From assembly GCF_024505145.1 (NCBI RefSeq), contig NZ_JANIAA010000003.1, positions 124,001-188,000 of the forward strand: a stretch of 64,000 nt of DNA. The letters are read 5' to 3'. Below the pieces are notes generated by a model. That model worked only from the letters and a program-made list of their open reading frames with translations. It was not told where the DNA came from and did not search any database. Shown in pieces: positions 25,303-33,465 of this stretch (positions within the stretch are counted from its first letter, which is position 1; the number at the start of each line of letters is the position of its first letter). Made by a program: the position numbers and the translations under genes. This stretch comes from Streptomyces rugosispiralis (GTDB lineage: Bacteria > Actinomycetota > Actinomycetes > Streptomycetales > Streptomycetaceae).

Positions 25303-26280
25303 TCAGTCGCCGGTGGGACGTGTGCCCGCCGCCGGGCCGAACCCCTCCAGCCGCGCGTCCTGCGCCGCCGCCGCGGCCGCGCCCACCACGCCCGCGTCGG
25401 TGCCCATCTGCGCCGGGACGACCTCCAGCCCCTGGACGAACGACAGGGTCGCGTAGTCGCGCAGGGCGCGCCGCAGGGGCGCGAACAGCACGTCCCCGGC
25501 GCCCGCCACCCCGCCGCCGACGACCGCCACCTCGATCTCGACGAGCGCGGCGGTCGCGGCGATCCCGGCGGCCAGGGCCTGGGCGGCCCGTTCGAAGGAG
25601 GCCCGCGCGACGGGGTCTCCGGCCCGCGCCGAGGCGGCGACGGCCTCGGCGCTGGTGTCGCCGTCCGGCCCCGGGCGCCAGCCGCCGTCCAGGGCGCGGC
25701 GGGCGATGTTGGGGCCGCTGGCGATCCGCTCCACGCAGCCGCGTCCGCCACACGGGCACGGGTCGCCGTTCAGCTCCACGCTGATGTGACCGATGTGCCC
25801 GGCGTTTCCGGTGGGGCCCGGGTGCAGCCTGCCGCCCAGGACCAGCCCGCCGCCCACGCCGGTGGAGACCACCATGCACAGGGCGCTCTTACGGCCGCGC
25901 GCCGCGCCCTGCCAGTGTTCGGCGGCCGTCATCGCCGGCCCGTCGCCGACCAGCGAGAGCGGCAGTGCGCCGGTGGTCTCCCGGACCCCGGCGACCAGCG
26001 GGAAGTCACGCCAGCCGGGGATGTTGACGGGGCTGACGGTGCCCACGGAGGCGTCCACCGGGCCCGCGCTGCCGATGCCGACGGCGGCGACCCGCGACCA
26101 GTGCGCGGTGGCCGCGAGCTCCTCGAGCACGGCGGTGACCTGGCGCATCACGGTGGCGCCGGCCTCCTGGGCGCGGGTGGCGCGGCGGGCCCGTGCGACC
26201 AGCTTTCCGCTCCCGTCCACCAGAGCGCCCGCGATCTTGGTCCCGCCGATGTCCAGTGCGGCGATGAGGTCACGTGGCAT
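25303..26280 (-). CDS. ROK family sugar kinase (glucokinase-like)
   Basis: 325 residues. The N-terminal phosphate loop is A-L-D-I-G-G-T-K-I-A-G-A (8-19). V-S-T-G-V-G-G-G-L-V follows, and then the ROK zinc motif C-P-C-G-G-R-G-C-V-E, complete with the catalytic-type Glu expected of a kinase. There is no DNA-binding domain. It probably phosphorylates glucose, fructose or a related sugar in the cytoplasm. The C-terminal 15 residues are Ala-rich. ATG 26280 is used. It is divergent from a LacI regulator, with a shared palindrome in the 145-base gap, and so is likely one of that regulator's targets. Confidence 0.88.
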   Translation of the reverse strand: MPRDLIAALDIGGTKIAGALVDGSGKLVARARRATRAQEAGATVMRQVTAVLEELAATAHWSRVAAVGIGSAGPVDASVGTVSPVNIPGWRDFPLVAGVRETTGALPLSLVGDGPAMTAAEHWQGAARGRKSALCMVVSTGVGGGLVLGGRLHPGPTGNAGHIGHISVELNGDPCPCGGRGCVERIASGPNIARRALDGGWRPGPDGDTSAEAVAASARAGDPVARASFERAAQALAAGIAATAALVEIEVAVVGGGVAGAGDVLFAPLRRALRDYATLSFVQGLEVVPAQMGTDAGVVGAAAAAAQDARLEGFGPAAGTRPTGD

Positions 26281-26355
26281 AGGTGTCGACTCTCCTGGTG
26301 GGCATGCTGGTGGGCATGGGCGTGTTCGGTGTGCGGCAATAGTCTTCCCGGCGCT

Positions 26356-26367
26356 GACAACGTTGTC
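26356..26367. promoter_or_regulatory. LacI-type operator GACAACGTTGTC
   Basis: A perfect 12-bp palindrome with the central CG typical of LacI-family sites. It lies between the divergent ROK kinase (76 bases away) and lacI-type gene (59 bases away), so one protein bound here could control both. Confidence 0.75.
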
Positions 26368-26425
26368 CAGGGGCTATGCTCATCACTCCTTTCCCCACGA
26401 CGACCAGCGACGGGACGAGCGCACT

Positions 26426-27490
26426 GTGACCGACACCGCCCCGGGCACCGCCAGCCGCACCCCCACACGCCGTTATGGCACCCGACCCACTATGAAGGAC
26501 GTCGCCGCGCGGGCCGGGGTCGGCCTCAAGACCGTCTCGAGAGTGGTCAACGGCGAGCCGGGCGTCACCCCCGACACCGAGCGCCGCGTCCAGGAGGCCA
26601 TCACCGCGCTCGGCTTCCGCCGCAACGACAGCGCCCGCATCCTGCGCAAGGGCCGTACAGCGAGCATCGGACTGGTCCTGGAGGATCTGGCCGACCCTTT
26701 CTACGGTCCGCTGAGCCGTGCCGTCGAGGAGGTCGCCCGGGCCCATGGCGCGCTGCTGATCAACGGGTCCAGCGCGGAGGACCCCGAGCGCGAGCAGGAG
26801 CTGGTGCTCGCGCTGTGCGCACGCCGGGTCGACGGCCTCGTCATCATCCCGGCCGGCCATGACCACCGCTATCTGGCCCCCGAGATGGCGGCCGGGGTCG
26901 CCACCGTTTTCGTCGACCGGCCCGCGGGGCGCATCGACGCCGACGCCGTGCTCGCCGACAGCTTCGGCGGTTCCCGCGACGCCGTCGCCCATCTGATCGC
27001 CCACGGCCACCGCCGGATCGGCTTCATCGGCGACCTGCCGGGCATCCACACCGCCGCCGAGCGGCTGCGCGGCTATCACGCGGCGATGAGCGAGGCCGGG
27101 CTGCCGGTCCATGACGCCTGGGTCTCGCTCGGCCCCACCGATCCGGAGCGGGTCCGGACCGCGGCCACCGCGATGCTGGACGCCGCCGAGCCGGTCACCG
27201 CGCTCTTCGCGGGCAACAACCGGGTCACCGTCACGGTCGTACGGGTCCTGGCCGAGCGCCCGCCCGCCGCGCCGGTGGCCCTCATCGGCTTCGACGACTT
27301 CGAACTCGCCGATCTGCTCTCCCCCGGGATCACCGTCATAGCCCAGGACTCGGCCCAGCTCGGCCGCACCGCCGCCGATCTGCTCTTCCGCCGCCTCGAC
27401 GGCGCGGGCGGGGACCCCCGGCGGCTCGTCCTGCCGACCCGGCTGATCCCGCGCGGCTCGGGCGAGCTGCCCCCGCCCGCGACACCCTGA
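26426..27490 (+). CDS. LacI family transcriptional regulator
   Basis: 354 residues. The N-terminal helix-turn-helix and hinge are T-M-K-D-V-A-A-R-A-G-V-G-L-K-T-V-S-R-V-V-N (about 23-43). A periplasmic-binding-protein-like sensor follows, with I-G-L-V-L-E-D-L-A-D-P-F, G-H-R-R-I-G-F-I-G and A-L-I-G-F-D-D-F. GTG 26426 gives a 20-residue Thr/Arg-rich tail before the domain. It is probably autoregulated and represses the divergent ROK kinase through the palindrome at 26356. A 24-nt direct duplication spans its stop codon, so the last eight codons, including TGA, occur twice. Confidence 0.92.
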   Translation: MTDTAPGTASRTPTRRYGTRPTMKDVAARAGVGLKTVSRVVNGEPGVTPDTERRVQEAITALGFRRNDSARILRKGRTASIGLVLEDLADPFYGPLSRAVEEVARAHGALLINGSSAEDPEREQELVLALCARRVDGLVIIPAGHDHRYLAPEMAAGVATVFVDRPAGRIDADAVLADSFGGSRDAVAHLIAHGHRRIGFIGDLPGIHTAAERLRGYHAAMSEAGLPVHDAWVSLGPTDPERVRTAATAMLDAAEPVTALFAGNNRVTVTVVRVLAERPPAAPVALIGFDDFELADLLSPGITVIAQDSAQLGRTAADLLFRRLDGAGGDPRRLVLPTRLIPRGSGELPPPATP

Positions 27491-27516
27491 GCGCCCCCGC
27501 CCGCGACACCCTGAGC
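27469..27516 (+). repeat. 24-nt tandem duplication across the lacI-type stop
   Basis: Two perfect, adjacent copies (27469-27492, 27493-27516). In frame, each encodes Pro-Pro-Pro-Ala-Thr-Pro-stop, so a second identical stop lies eight codons after the first. Confidence 0.95.
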
Positions 27517-27538
27517 CGCCCTCTCCCGGACGTCCGAT

Positions 27539-27559
27539 CGCCCCTCCCCCATCGGGGCG
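27539..27559 (+). terminator. Hairpin terminator after the LacI-type gene
   Basis: CGCCCC / GGGGCG with a 9-nt loop, followed by a short CTTT. It lies 48 bases past the stop. Confidence 0.55.
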
Positions 27560-27667
27560 CTTTCCCCGAACGCCTGAACGGCCCCGCTCCGGTTGCCTCG
27601 GTCTCCCACCGCCCCGAGGGTGGAGGCGGAGGGCCCGGGGCCCGTCCGACGGAACGAGGGAGACGCG

Positions 27668-28120
27668 ATGAGCGGGCGCCGAACGCGGACGATCTGCGCG
27701 GTGAGCCTCATGGCCGTGCTGGCGCCGGCCGCCGTCGGCTGTTCGCACGACGGGGGCACCCCGTCGTCCGAGGTGTCCCGGGCCTCCGCCGCCGTCGCGT
27801 CCGCGAAGGCGTCGGCGCAGGCCGAGCTGGACAAGATCAAGGGCGGCTCCCAGGCCAAGCGCGAGGTGAAGGTCGGCCGGGTGAGCCGCGACGGCGCGGG
27901 ACGGGCCGTGGCACGGCTGACCGTGACCAATGGGAGCAAGCACCCGGCCGGCTACGCCATCGAGGTCAACTTCCGCAACGCGAGCGGGGACTTGGTGGAC
28001 GCCGTCTTCCTGCGACTGTCCAAGGTGCCCCCGAACCAGCCCACTCCGGCCACCGCCCGCAGCCACCGCAAGCTCACCGGCCACATCACGGCGAACGTGG
28101 GCACGGCGGTGCGGTACTGA
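27668..28120 (+). CDS. Putative lipoprotein with FxLYD-like domain
   Basis: 150 residues. The signal peptide R-R-T-R-T-I-C-A-V-S-L-M-A-V-L-A-P-A-A-V-G-C ends in a lipobox, predicting attachment of Cys25 to lipid. A Ser/Ala/Lys helical spacer (about 30-60) precedes a beta-sandwich-like region (V-K-V-G-R-V-S, A-V-A-R-L-T-V-T-N-G-S-K-H-P-A-G-Y). Its pattern matches FxLYD domains of actinobacterial lipoproteins. Ligand and role unknown. ATG 27668 follows GAGGGAGACGCG. Monocistronic. Confidence 0.75.
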   Translation: MSGRRTRTICAVSLMAVLAPAAVGCSHDGGTPSSEVSRASAAVASAKASAQAELDKIKGGSQAKREVKVGRVSRDGAGRAVARLTVTNGSKHPAGYAIEVNFRNASGDLVDAVFLRLSKVPPNQPTPATARSHRKLTGHITANVGTAVRY

Positions 28121-28332
28121 CCCGTACCGACCGGCACCGGCCACCGCGACCCGAGCCCCTCGACCACCTCCGCCTCGACCGCCGCACCCGCTGTCTCCGG
28201 GACGGTGGCCACTTCCGCCTCGAAACCGGCTGGACGAGGTGGCCCCCATCGTGCGGAAGTTCCCCGGCGCCCACGCGGGCGCACGCCGAACCACGCACCC
28301 ACCCCGCCCCTGCCGGTCGGTTCCACGACCTC

Positions 28333-28716
28333 TCAGGCGGCGAGCACCTTCGCCTTGGCGCGCTCGTACTCCTCGGGCGTGAGGTCGCCGTGGTTCTTGA
28401 GCTCCACGAGGTGCTCGAGCTCCTCCGCGCGGCCCGTGGTGGCGGTCGTCCGGACGAACTCCCGGAAGTCCGCCTCCGCCTTCTCCGCCCGCCGCATCTC
28501 ACGCATGCCCATCCCACGGCCCCGTGCCACCAGGTACACGAAGACGCCGAGGAAGGGCAGCACCAGGACGAAGACGGTCCAGCCCGCCTTGGCCCATCCG
28601 TTCAGCGAGTCGTCGCGGAAGAGATCGGCGAACACGCGGAACAGCAGGAACAGCCACAGGATCCACAGAAAGACCCACATCGTGGTCAGGAAAATATTCA
28701 GCAGTGGATAGTCCAT
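28333..28716 (-). CDS. PLDc_N/SHOCT membrane protein
   Basis: 127 residues. Two hydrophobic segments (about 5-28 and 43-63) carry the PLD-nuclease N-terminal pattern (I-L-W-L-F-L-L-F-R-V-F-A-D-L-F-R and F-V-L-V-L-P-F-L-G-V-F-V-Y-L). A charged helix (70-95) and a C-terminal SHOCT motif (G-D-L-T-P-E-E-Y-E-R-A-K-A-K) follow. Similar proteins are common in Streptomyces and have no known function. ATG 28716 has GGGAGG 6 bases upstream. Nothing is cotranscribed. Confidence 0.85.
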   Translation of the reverse strand: MDYPLLNIFLTTMWVFLWILWLFLLFRVFADLFRDDSLNGWAKAGWTVFVLVLPFLGVFVYLVARGRGMGMREMRRAEKAEADFREFVRTTATTGRAEELEHLVELKNHGDLTPEEYERAKAKVLAA

Positions 28717-28891
28717 CGTCTGCCTCCCGTCGGACACGCCCGGCGGGACCCCAGGGCCCCACCAGGGCCCACATCTTCAGCTTACGGCGGCCCCCGGTCG
28801 GCGCAGCAGCGGATGCCACCAGGGCGAGCGGTGCGTACCAATGGGAAGGCGGGGCGTCACCACGCGGCGGAGGCCGGAAGGGCGGGTGGCC

Positions 28892-29524
28892 ATGGATCTC
28901 CAGATTCTTCCCCTGGCCGTCACGATGATGGCGGGGCCGCAGATCGTGGCCGCCGTCGTCCTCGTGACCAGCGCGCGGCCGGTGCGGGTGGGCCTGGCGT
29001 TTGTGCTGGGGGTGGCGATCGCCACGGCGCTGGGAGTTGCCATCGCACGGGGGATCTTCGCACTGCTGGGGCAGGCGTTCGCGCCGGGCCGCCCGTCCGA
29101 TCGGGAGGTGGCGGCGGTCGTCGTCCAGCTGGTGCTGGTGGGGCTGCTGGCGCTGGTCGCGGTGAAGAACGTGGTGCGGCGGCGGACGGTCGAGCCGCCG
29201 AAGTGGCTGGGCTCGCTGATGGAAGCCGGTCCCCGTAAGGCGTTCACGACCGGCTTTCTGATCATCCTGCTCATGCCGTCCGACATCGCGGTCATGCTGA
29301 CCGTGGGGGCGAATCTGGTCCAGCATGACGTGGGGTGGACGGCGGCGCTGCCGTTCATCGCCGCCACCGTGCTGATCGCGGCACTGCCGCTGCTGGTCTA
29401 CCTCCTGCTCGGCAAGCGGGCGCAGCGCGCGATGCCCCGGCTCCGGGAATGGCTCACCACCCACAGCTGGGTGGTCAACGTCGCCGCGTGCCTGATCTTC
29501 ATCGTGCTCATCCTGGCCCCCTGA
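28892..29524 (+). CDS. GAP (Sap-like) family membrane protein
   Basis: 210 residues with about six hydrophobic segments spread over the whole chain. The first begins L-Q-I-L-P-L-A-V-T-M-M-A-G-P-Q; a central loop has the motif E-P-P-K-W-L-G-S-L-M; and M-P-S-D-I-A-V-M-L-T-V-G follows. This is the layout of the GAP family, related to mycobacterial Sap glycolipid-addressing proteins, which are thought to move lipids or small molecules across the membrane. ATG 28892 is preferred over 28841 because the upstream residues are merely Arg/Gly-rich. It is monocistronic. Confidence 0.78.
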   Translation: MDLQILPLAVTMMAGPQIVAAVVLVTSARPVRVGLAFVLGVAIATALGVAIARGIFALLGQAFAPGRPSDREVAAVVVQLVLVGLLALVAVKNVVRRRTVEPPKWLGSLMEAGPRKAFTTGFLIILLMPSDIAVMLTVGANLVQHDVGWTAALPFIAATVLIAALPLLVYLLLGKRAQRAMPRLREWLTTHSWVVNVAACLIFIVLILAP

Positions 29525-29587
29525 CGGTCTCCGGGCGGCCCCCGGCTGACGGCGTGTGGCCGGGCCCCGCGAAACCCCGACCCGGCT

Positions 29588-30799
29588 TCAGCCGCCCCGG
29601 CCGTGTGCGCCCGTGCGGCCCGTGGCGGCCAGGAGCGCGATCACCGCGAGGGCGGCCAGCAGGATCAGCACCAGGAAGAGCACCGTCAGCACGGTGGGGT
29701 GGTTCCACAGGGCGAACACCGCGACCGGCACCAGCAGGGCCGTCGTGGTCAGTCCCCGCCGGTGGTCGGCGGTCCAGGTGCCGGCCCGGCCGGTGCGCAT
29801 CCCGTGGGCCGCGCCCCAGCGGGCCGCGCCGTCGGCGAGGACCTCGGCCCGGCCCCGTACGGTGCTCGGCAGCCGCCCCGGCCCTGCCAGATAGGCGCCG
29901 AGCGCGACCACGAGGCCGAGCACCAGCACGGTGAGCACGGTGACCCGCAGGAAGCGCACCACCGTGTCGAAGAGGGCCGAGGCGGCCGCCCGGGACAGCA
30001 CGCTCGTCGGCACATGGTCGAGGTAGTAGCGGCGGCCCACCGCGAGGGCCAGCGCCAGGGCGAGGGAGGCGAGCGCGGTGCCCAGGGCCGCGCGGGCGAG
30101 GGCCCGGCGGCTCCGGTGGGCGAGCAGCACTCCGGTGCCGCCGAGGGTCACCGTCAGCGCGGGCAGCCAGTTCCCGGCCAGGTCGAGCAGGCGCGCAGAC
30201 CGTCGAAAAGTGTCGAGCCGGTCGGAGTGGAAGAGGACCAGCCGCTGGTGGATGTCGGGGATGCCGGTCACCGCGGGGAGCCCGGCGTCCACCAGTTGCT
30301 GTCTGACCCGCTCCACGGCGGCGCCGACGTTGAGGGTGACGGTGTGGCCCTCGACGCCGACCGGCCCGCCGCCCTTGCCGGTGAGGGCGCTCACGACGGC
30401 GGTGTGGGCGGCCCGGTTGGCGCCGGTCCACACGGCGGGGAACTGCTCGCTGCGCACGATGTGGGCGGCGACCTTCCGCACCGCCTGGTCCAGGGCCGAG
30501 TCGAGCTGCGGGGCCAGCCCCTCGATGGTGTCGGCGGCCCGCTCCGGGAGGCCGTGGGCGCGCAGCCAGGAGGCGATGTCGGCGGTGATCTCATGGCTGT
30601 TGTGGCGGATGTCGACGGCCTGGCTGACCTGTTCCACGGCGGTGTCCTGGATCGCCGGGTCCTTCGCGAGCGGGGCGACGGTCGCCACATAGCGGTCGGT
30701 GTCCAGGACGATGTCGTGGACCCACACCGTCAGCACGGACACCGGTACGAGGAGGCAACCGAGCAGGATCAGCAGGGCCGACACGGCGCTTCTGGCCAT
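29588..30799 (-). CDS. Conserved integral membrane protein, function unknown
   Basis: 403 residues. One N-terminal membrane segment (about 6-27, A-L-L-I-L-L-G-C-L-L-V-P-V-S-V-L-T-V-W) is followed by a long extracytoplasmic region (30-185) with the motif D-T-D-R-Y-V-A-T-V-A-P-L-A-K-D-P-A-I. Three to four more segments lie in the C-terminal half (190-400). This is a conserved actinobacterial layout without an assigned function. ATG 30799 is chosen (GGGAG 9 bases upstream); ATG 30808 is close by. Its gene end faces the GAP-family gene end. Confidence 0.72.
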   Translation of the reverse strand: MARSAVSALLILLGCLLVPVSVLTVWVHDIVLDTDRYVATVAPLAKDPAIQDTAVEQVSQAVDIRHNSHEITADIASWLRAHGLPERAADTIEGLAPQLDSALDQAVRKVAAHIVRSEQFPAVWTGANRAAHTAVVSALTGKGGGPVGVEGHTVTLNVGAAVERVRQQLVDAGLPAVTGIPDIHQRLVLFHSDRLDTFRRSARLLDLAGNWLPALTVTLGGTGVLLAHRSRRALARAALGTALASLALALALAVGRRYYLDHVPTSVLSRAAASALFDTVVRFLRVTVLTVLVLGLVVALGAYLAGPGRLPSTVRGRAEVLADGAARWGAAHGMRTGRAGTWTADHRRGLTTTALLVPVAVFALWNHPTVLTVLFLVLILLAALAVIALLAATGRTGAHGRGG

Positions 30800-30935
30800 G
30801 ACACCCATCTCCCGCCCTCACCGGCGGGGTCGCACCCCGGGTGACACGTGCGGGTGAGCGGATGTGGCCAAGCGGATCAGCGGTCCCGGCGGGACGGGCC
30901 GATCTGTGGACTCCCGCGGATCCGGTGTTCCGGGG

Positions 30936-32231
30936 TCAGGAGGCGGCCGGGGCGGCGCGGCCCGCCAGCGCGTCGAGTTCGGCGCGGCCGAGCCCGGTCA
31001 GCCGCTCGACCTCGGCGCCGTCGAGGGCCCCGCAGTCCAGCCCGCGCACCAAGTGGCCGCTGAGCGCCTTCGCGGTGGCCGGTTCGTCGGCGATGCCGGT
31101 GGATCCGGCCGTACGGTCCACATACGCGGCGAGCCGTTCCGCCGCCGCCTCCAGGCCCTCGCGGTAGAACGCGTAGACGGCGGCGTAGCGGGTCGGGAGG
31201 TGGCCGGGGTGCATGTCCCAGCCCTGGTAGTACGCATGCGCCAACGACCGCCGGACCAGGCGGTGGTGGAGCCGCCAGGCCTCGTGGACCCGCTCGGTCG
31301 GGCCGACCGGCAGCACGTTGGTGGAACCGTCGGAGAGCCGTACGCCGGTGCCCGCGGCGGCGACCTGCATCACGGCCTTGGCGTGGTCGGCCACGGGATG
31401 GTCCATGGACTGATACGCGGCGCCGACCCCACAGGATGCGCTGTAGTCGAAGGTGCCGTAGTGCAGTCCGGTGGCCCGTCCCCCGGCGGCGTCGATCATC
31501 CGGGCGACGGTGGCGCGGCCGTCCGGGCCGAGGATGGCCTGGGTGGTCTCGATCTGGATCTCGAAGCCGATGCGTCCAGGGGCGAGCCCGTGCGCCCTCT
31601 CGAACTCCTCGCACAGCCGGGCCATCGCGGTGACCTGCTCGGCGTAGGTCACCTTGGGCAGGGTGAGCACCAGGCCGTCCGGCAGCCCTCCGGCCGCCAT
31701 CAGCCCGGTGAGGAAGATGTCGAGGGTGCGGATGCCGCGGTCGCGCACGGCGGCCTCCAGGCACTTCATGCGGATGCCGATATAGGGCGGCGCGGTGCCC
31801 TCGGCGCGGGCGGCCGCGACGAGCGAGGCGGCGTGAGCGGCCGCGGCGTCCTCCTCGGCGTCGGGGCGGGGACCGTAGCCGTCCTCGAAGTCGATCCGCA
31901 GATCCTCCACGGGCTCGCGCTCGAGCTTGGCCCGCACCCGGGTGTGGACGGACTCGGCGAGTTCGCCGGGGAGGCCGAGGACGGCGGCGAAGGCGGCGGC
32001 GTCGGGGGCGTGCCGGTCGAGGGCCGCCAGCGCCTGGTCGCCCCAGTCGCGCACCGTACCGGCGGTGAGGAGGTCGGCGGGGACGTAGACGGTGTGGACG
32101 GGCTGACGGGTGCCCGGGTCGCCGGGGTAGCGGCGGGCCAGCTCGGCGTCGACGGCGGCGAGGGAGTCGGCGATGGTCGTCCGTACCGCGCCGGGCAGGC
32201 TGGTCCGCACCGTCTCCCCGTGAGGCTCCAT
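30936..32231 (-). CDS. DUF6986 (HpcH/HpaI aldolase/citrate lyase-like) protein
   Basis: 431 residues. The (beta/alpha)8 fold of the HpcH/CitE/malate-synthase superfamily is indicated by L-R-I-D-F-E-D-G-Y-G, I-G-I-R-M-K-C-L, L-P-K-V-T-Y-A-E-Q and I-E-I-x-Q-I-E-T-T-x-A-I-L-G, which contain the acidic residues that usually bind Mg2+. C-C aldol or Claisen cleavage of a CoA ester or oxo-acid is expected, but the substrate is open. Relatives in Streptomyces lie with purine/glyoxylate catabolism genes (from memory, not checked). ATG 32231 is used. An IclR-type operator candidate, TTTCCG-N5-CGGAAA, lies 25 bases upstream. Confidence 0.8.
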   Translation of the reverse strand: MEPHGETVRTSLPGAVRTTIADSLAAVDAELARRYPGDPGTRQPVHTVYVPADLLTAGTVRDWGDQALAALDRHAPDAAAFAAVLGLPGELAESVHTRVRAKLEREPVEDLRIDFEDGYGPRPDAEEDAAAAHAASLVAAARAEGTAPPYIGIRMKCLEAAVRDRGIRTLDIFLTGLMAAGGLPDGLVLTLPKVTYAEQVTAMARLCEEFERAHGLAPGRIGFEIQIETTQAILGPDGRATVARMIDAAGGRATGLHYGTFDYSASCGVGAAYQSMDHPVADHAKAVMQVAAAGTGVRLSDGSTNVLPVGPTERVHEAWRLHHRLVRRSLAHAYYQGWDMHPGHLPTRYAAVYAFYREGLEAAAERLAAYVDRTAGSTGIADEPATAKALSGHLVRGLDCGALDGAEVERLTGLGRAELDALAGRAAPAAS

Positions 32232-32255
32232 GTCCGTTCGCCACCCTTCCCGTCA

Positions 32256-32272
32256 TTTCCGCCTTACGGAAA
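32256..32272 (-). promoter_or_regulatory. Operator candidate TTTCCG-N5-CGGAAA
   Basis: Six-base perfect arms with the 5-base spacer CCTTA, centred about 33 bases before the DUF6986 start, overlapping the likely promoter. This is the layout of IclR-family sites in Streptomyces; no IclR gene is nearby. Confidence 0.6.
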
Positions 32273-32333
32273 CAATGATCCGTGCAGTGAAGTTAGCCAG
32301 CCATGGAACGGCGGGTCAACACCCTCCCGGCAG

Positions 32334-32374
32334 CCGCGAGGCCCCGCACGCGCATCGCGTACGGGGCCTCGCGG
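32334..32374 (-). terminator. Strong hairpin terminator of etfBA
   Basis: A 13-bp perfect stem CCGCGAGGCCCCG / CGGGGCCTCGCGG, an internal C/A mismatch, then ACGCG / CGCGT around a CAT loop. It lies 15 bases after the etfA stop and separates it from the DUF6986 gene on the same strand. Confidence 0.92.
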
Positions 32375-32388
32375 AGGTCCGGCGGGTG

Positions 32389-33351
32389 TCAGCCCTTGCG
32401 GGTCTTGACCTCCTCGGTCAGCTGCGGGACGACCTCGAAGAGGTCGCCGACCACGCCGTAGTCGACCAGGTCGAAGATCGGGGCCTCGGCGTCCTTGTTG
32501 ACGGCCACGATGGTCTTCGAGGTCTGCATACCGGCGCGGTGCTGGATCGCGCCCGAGATGCCCGCCGCGATGTAGAGCTGCGGCGAGACGGTCTTGCCGG
32601 TCTGGCCCACCTGGTTGGTGTGCGGGTACCAGCCCGCGTCCACCGCGGCGCGCGAGGCGCCGACGGCCGCGCCGAGGGAGTCGGCCAGGGCCTCCACGAC
32701 GGGGAAGTTCTCCGCGCCGCCCACACCACGGCCGCCGGAGACCACGATCGCGGCCTCGGTCAGCTCCGGGCGCCCGGTCGACTCACGCGGCGTGCGCGAG
32801 ACGACCTTCGTGCCGGTGGCCTTGTCGGAGAAGGACACCTCGAGTGCCTCGACCTCGCCCGCGGCCGGGGCGGCCTCCACGGCGGCCGAGTTCGGCTTCA
32901 CGGTGATCACCGGAGTGCCCTTGCTGACCCGGGACTTGGTGGTGAAGGCGGCGGCGAACACCGACTGCGTGGCCACCGGACCCTCGTCACCGGCCTCCAG
33001 GTCCACGACGTCGGTGATGATGCCCGAGCCGATGCGGACCGCGAGCCGGGCCGCGATCTCCTTGCCCTCCGCGGAGGACGGGAACAGTACGGCGGACGGC
33101 GACACGGCCTCGTACGCGGCCTGGACCGCGTCCACCTTCGGGACGACGAGGTAGTCGGCGAACTCGGGCGCGTCGGCGGTCAGCACCTTCACGGCACCGT
33201 GCTCGGCGAGGGTGGACGCGGTGTTCTCGGCACCGGAGCCGAGGGAGACGGCGACCGGCTCGCCGATGCGGCGGGCCAGGGTCAGCAGCTCGAGGGTGGG
33301 CTTGCGGACGGCACCGTCCACGTGGTCGACGTAGACAAGGACTTCAGCCAT
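32389..33351 (-). CDS. etfA: Electron transfer flavoprotein subunit alpha
   Basis: 320 residues. The FAD-binding C-terminal half has the family signature: V-V-S-G-G-R-G, then [24 protein letters not shown] and the final [12 protein letters not shown]. With EtfB it carries electrons from acyl-CoA dehydrogenases to the quinone pool through ETF dehydrogenase. ATG 33351 follows GGAGAGCGAT. It lies 84 bases after etfB in the same operon; the gap holds a duplicated copy of the etfB end. Confidence 0.97.
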   Translation of the reverse strand: MAEVLVYVDHVDGAVRKPTLELLTLARRIGEPVAVSLGSGAENTASTLAEHGAVKVLTADAPEFADYLVVPKVDAVQAAYEAVSPSAVLFPSSAEGKEIAARLAVRIGSGIITDVVDLEAGDEGPVATQSVFAAAFTTKSRVSKGTPVITVKPNSAAVEAAPAAGEVEALEVSFSDKATGTKVVSRTPRESTGRPELTEAAIVVSGGRGVGGAENFPVVEALADSLGAAVGASRAAVDAGWYPHTNQVGQTGKTVSPQLYIAAGISGAIQHRAGMQTSKTIVAVNKDAEAPIFDLVDYGVVGDLFEVVPQLTEEVKTRKG

Positions 33352-33405
33352 GGGAATCGCTCTCCTGCGAAATGCGAAAGATCTGGGACGGGCGGCGGGA
33401 ACCGG

Positions 33406-33465
33406 TCAGATGAACTTCTGACCCGCGAGGCAGCATCAGATGAATTTGCGCTCCGCGAGAAAGGC
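33406..33465 (-). repeat. 30-nt in-frame duplication of the etfB 3' end
   Basis: Two adjacent 30-base units (33406-33435 and 33436-33465). Both read Leu-Ala-x-x-Lys-Phe-Ile-stop in the etfB frame but with different synonymous and non-synonymous changes. The first unit on the gene strand is the real end of etfB. Confidence 0.8.

Noticed and set aside
26270..28294. A 674-codon minus-strand frame over the LacI gene
   Set aside because: Antisense to a clear LacI regulator; no family signature.
30841..30935. A tRNA-like stretch before the DUF6986 gene end
   Set aside because: No cloverleaf with a TTC-type loop or acceptor stem could be formed by eye.
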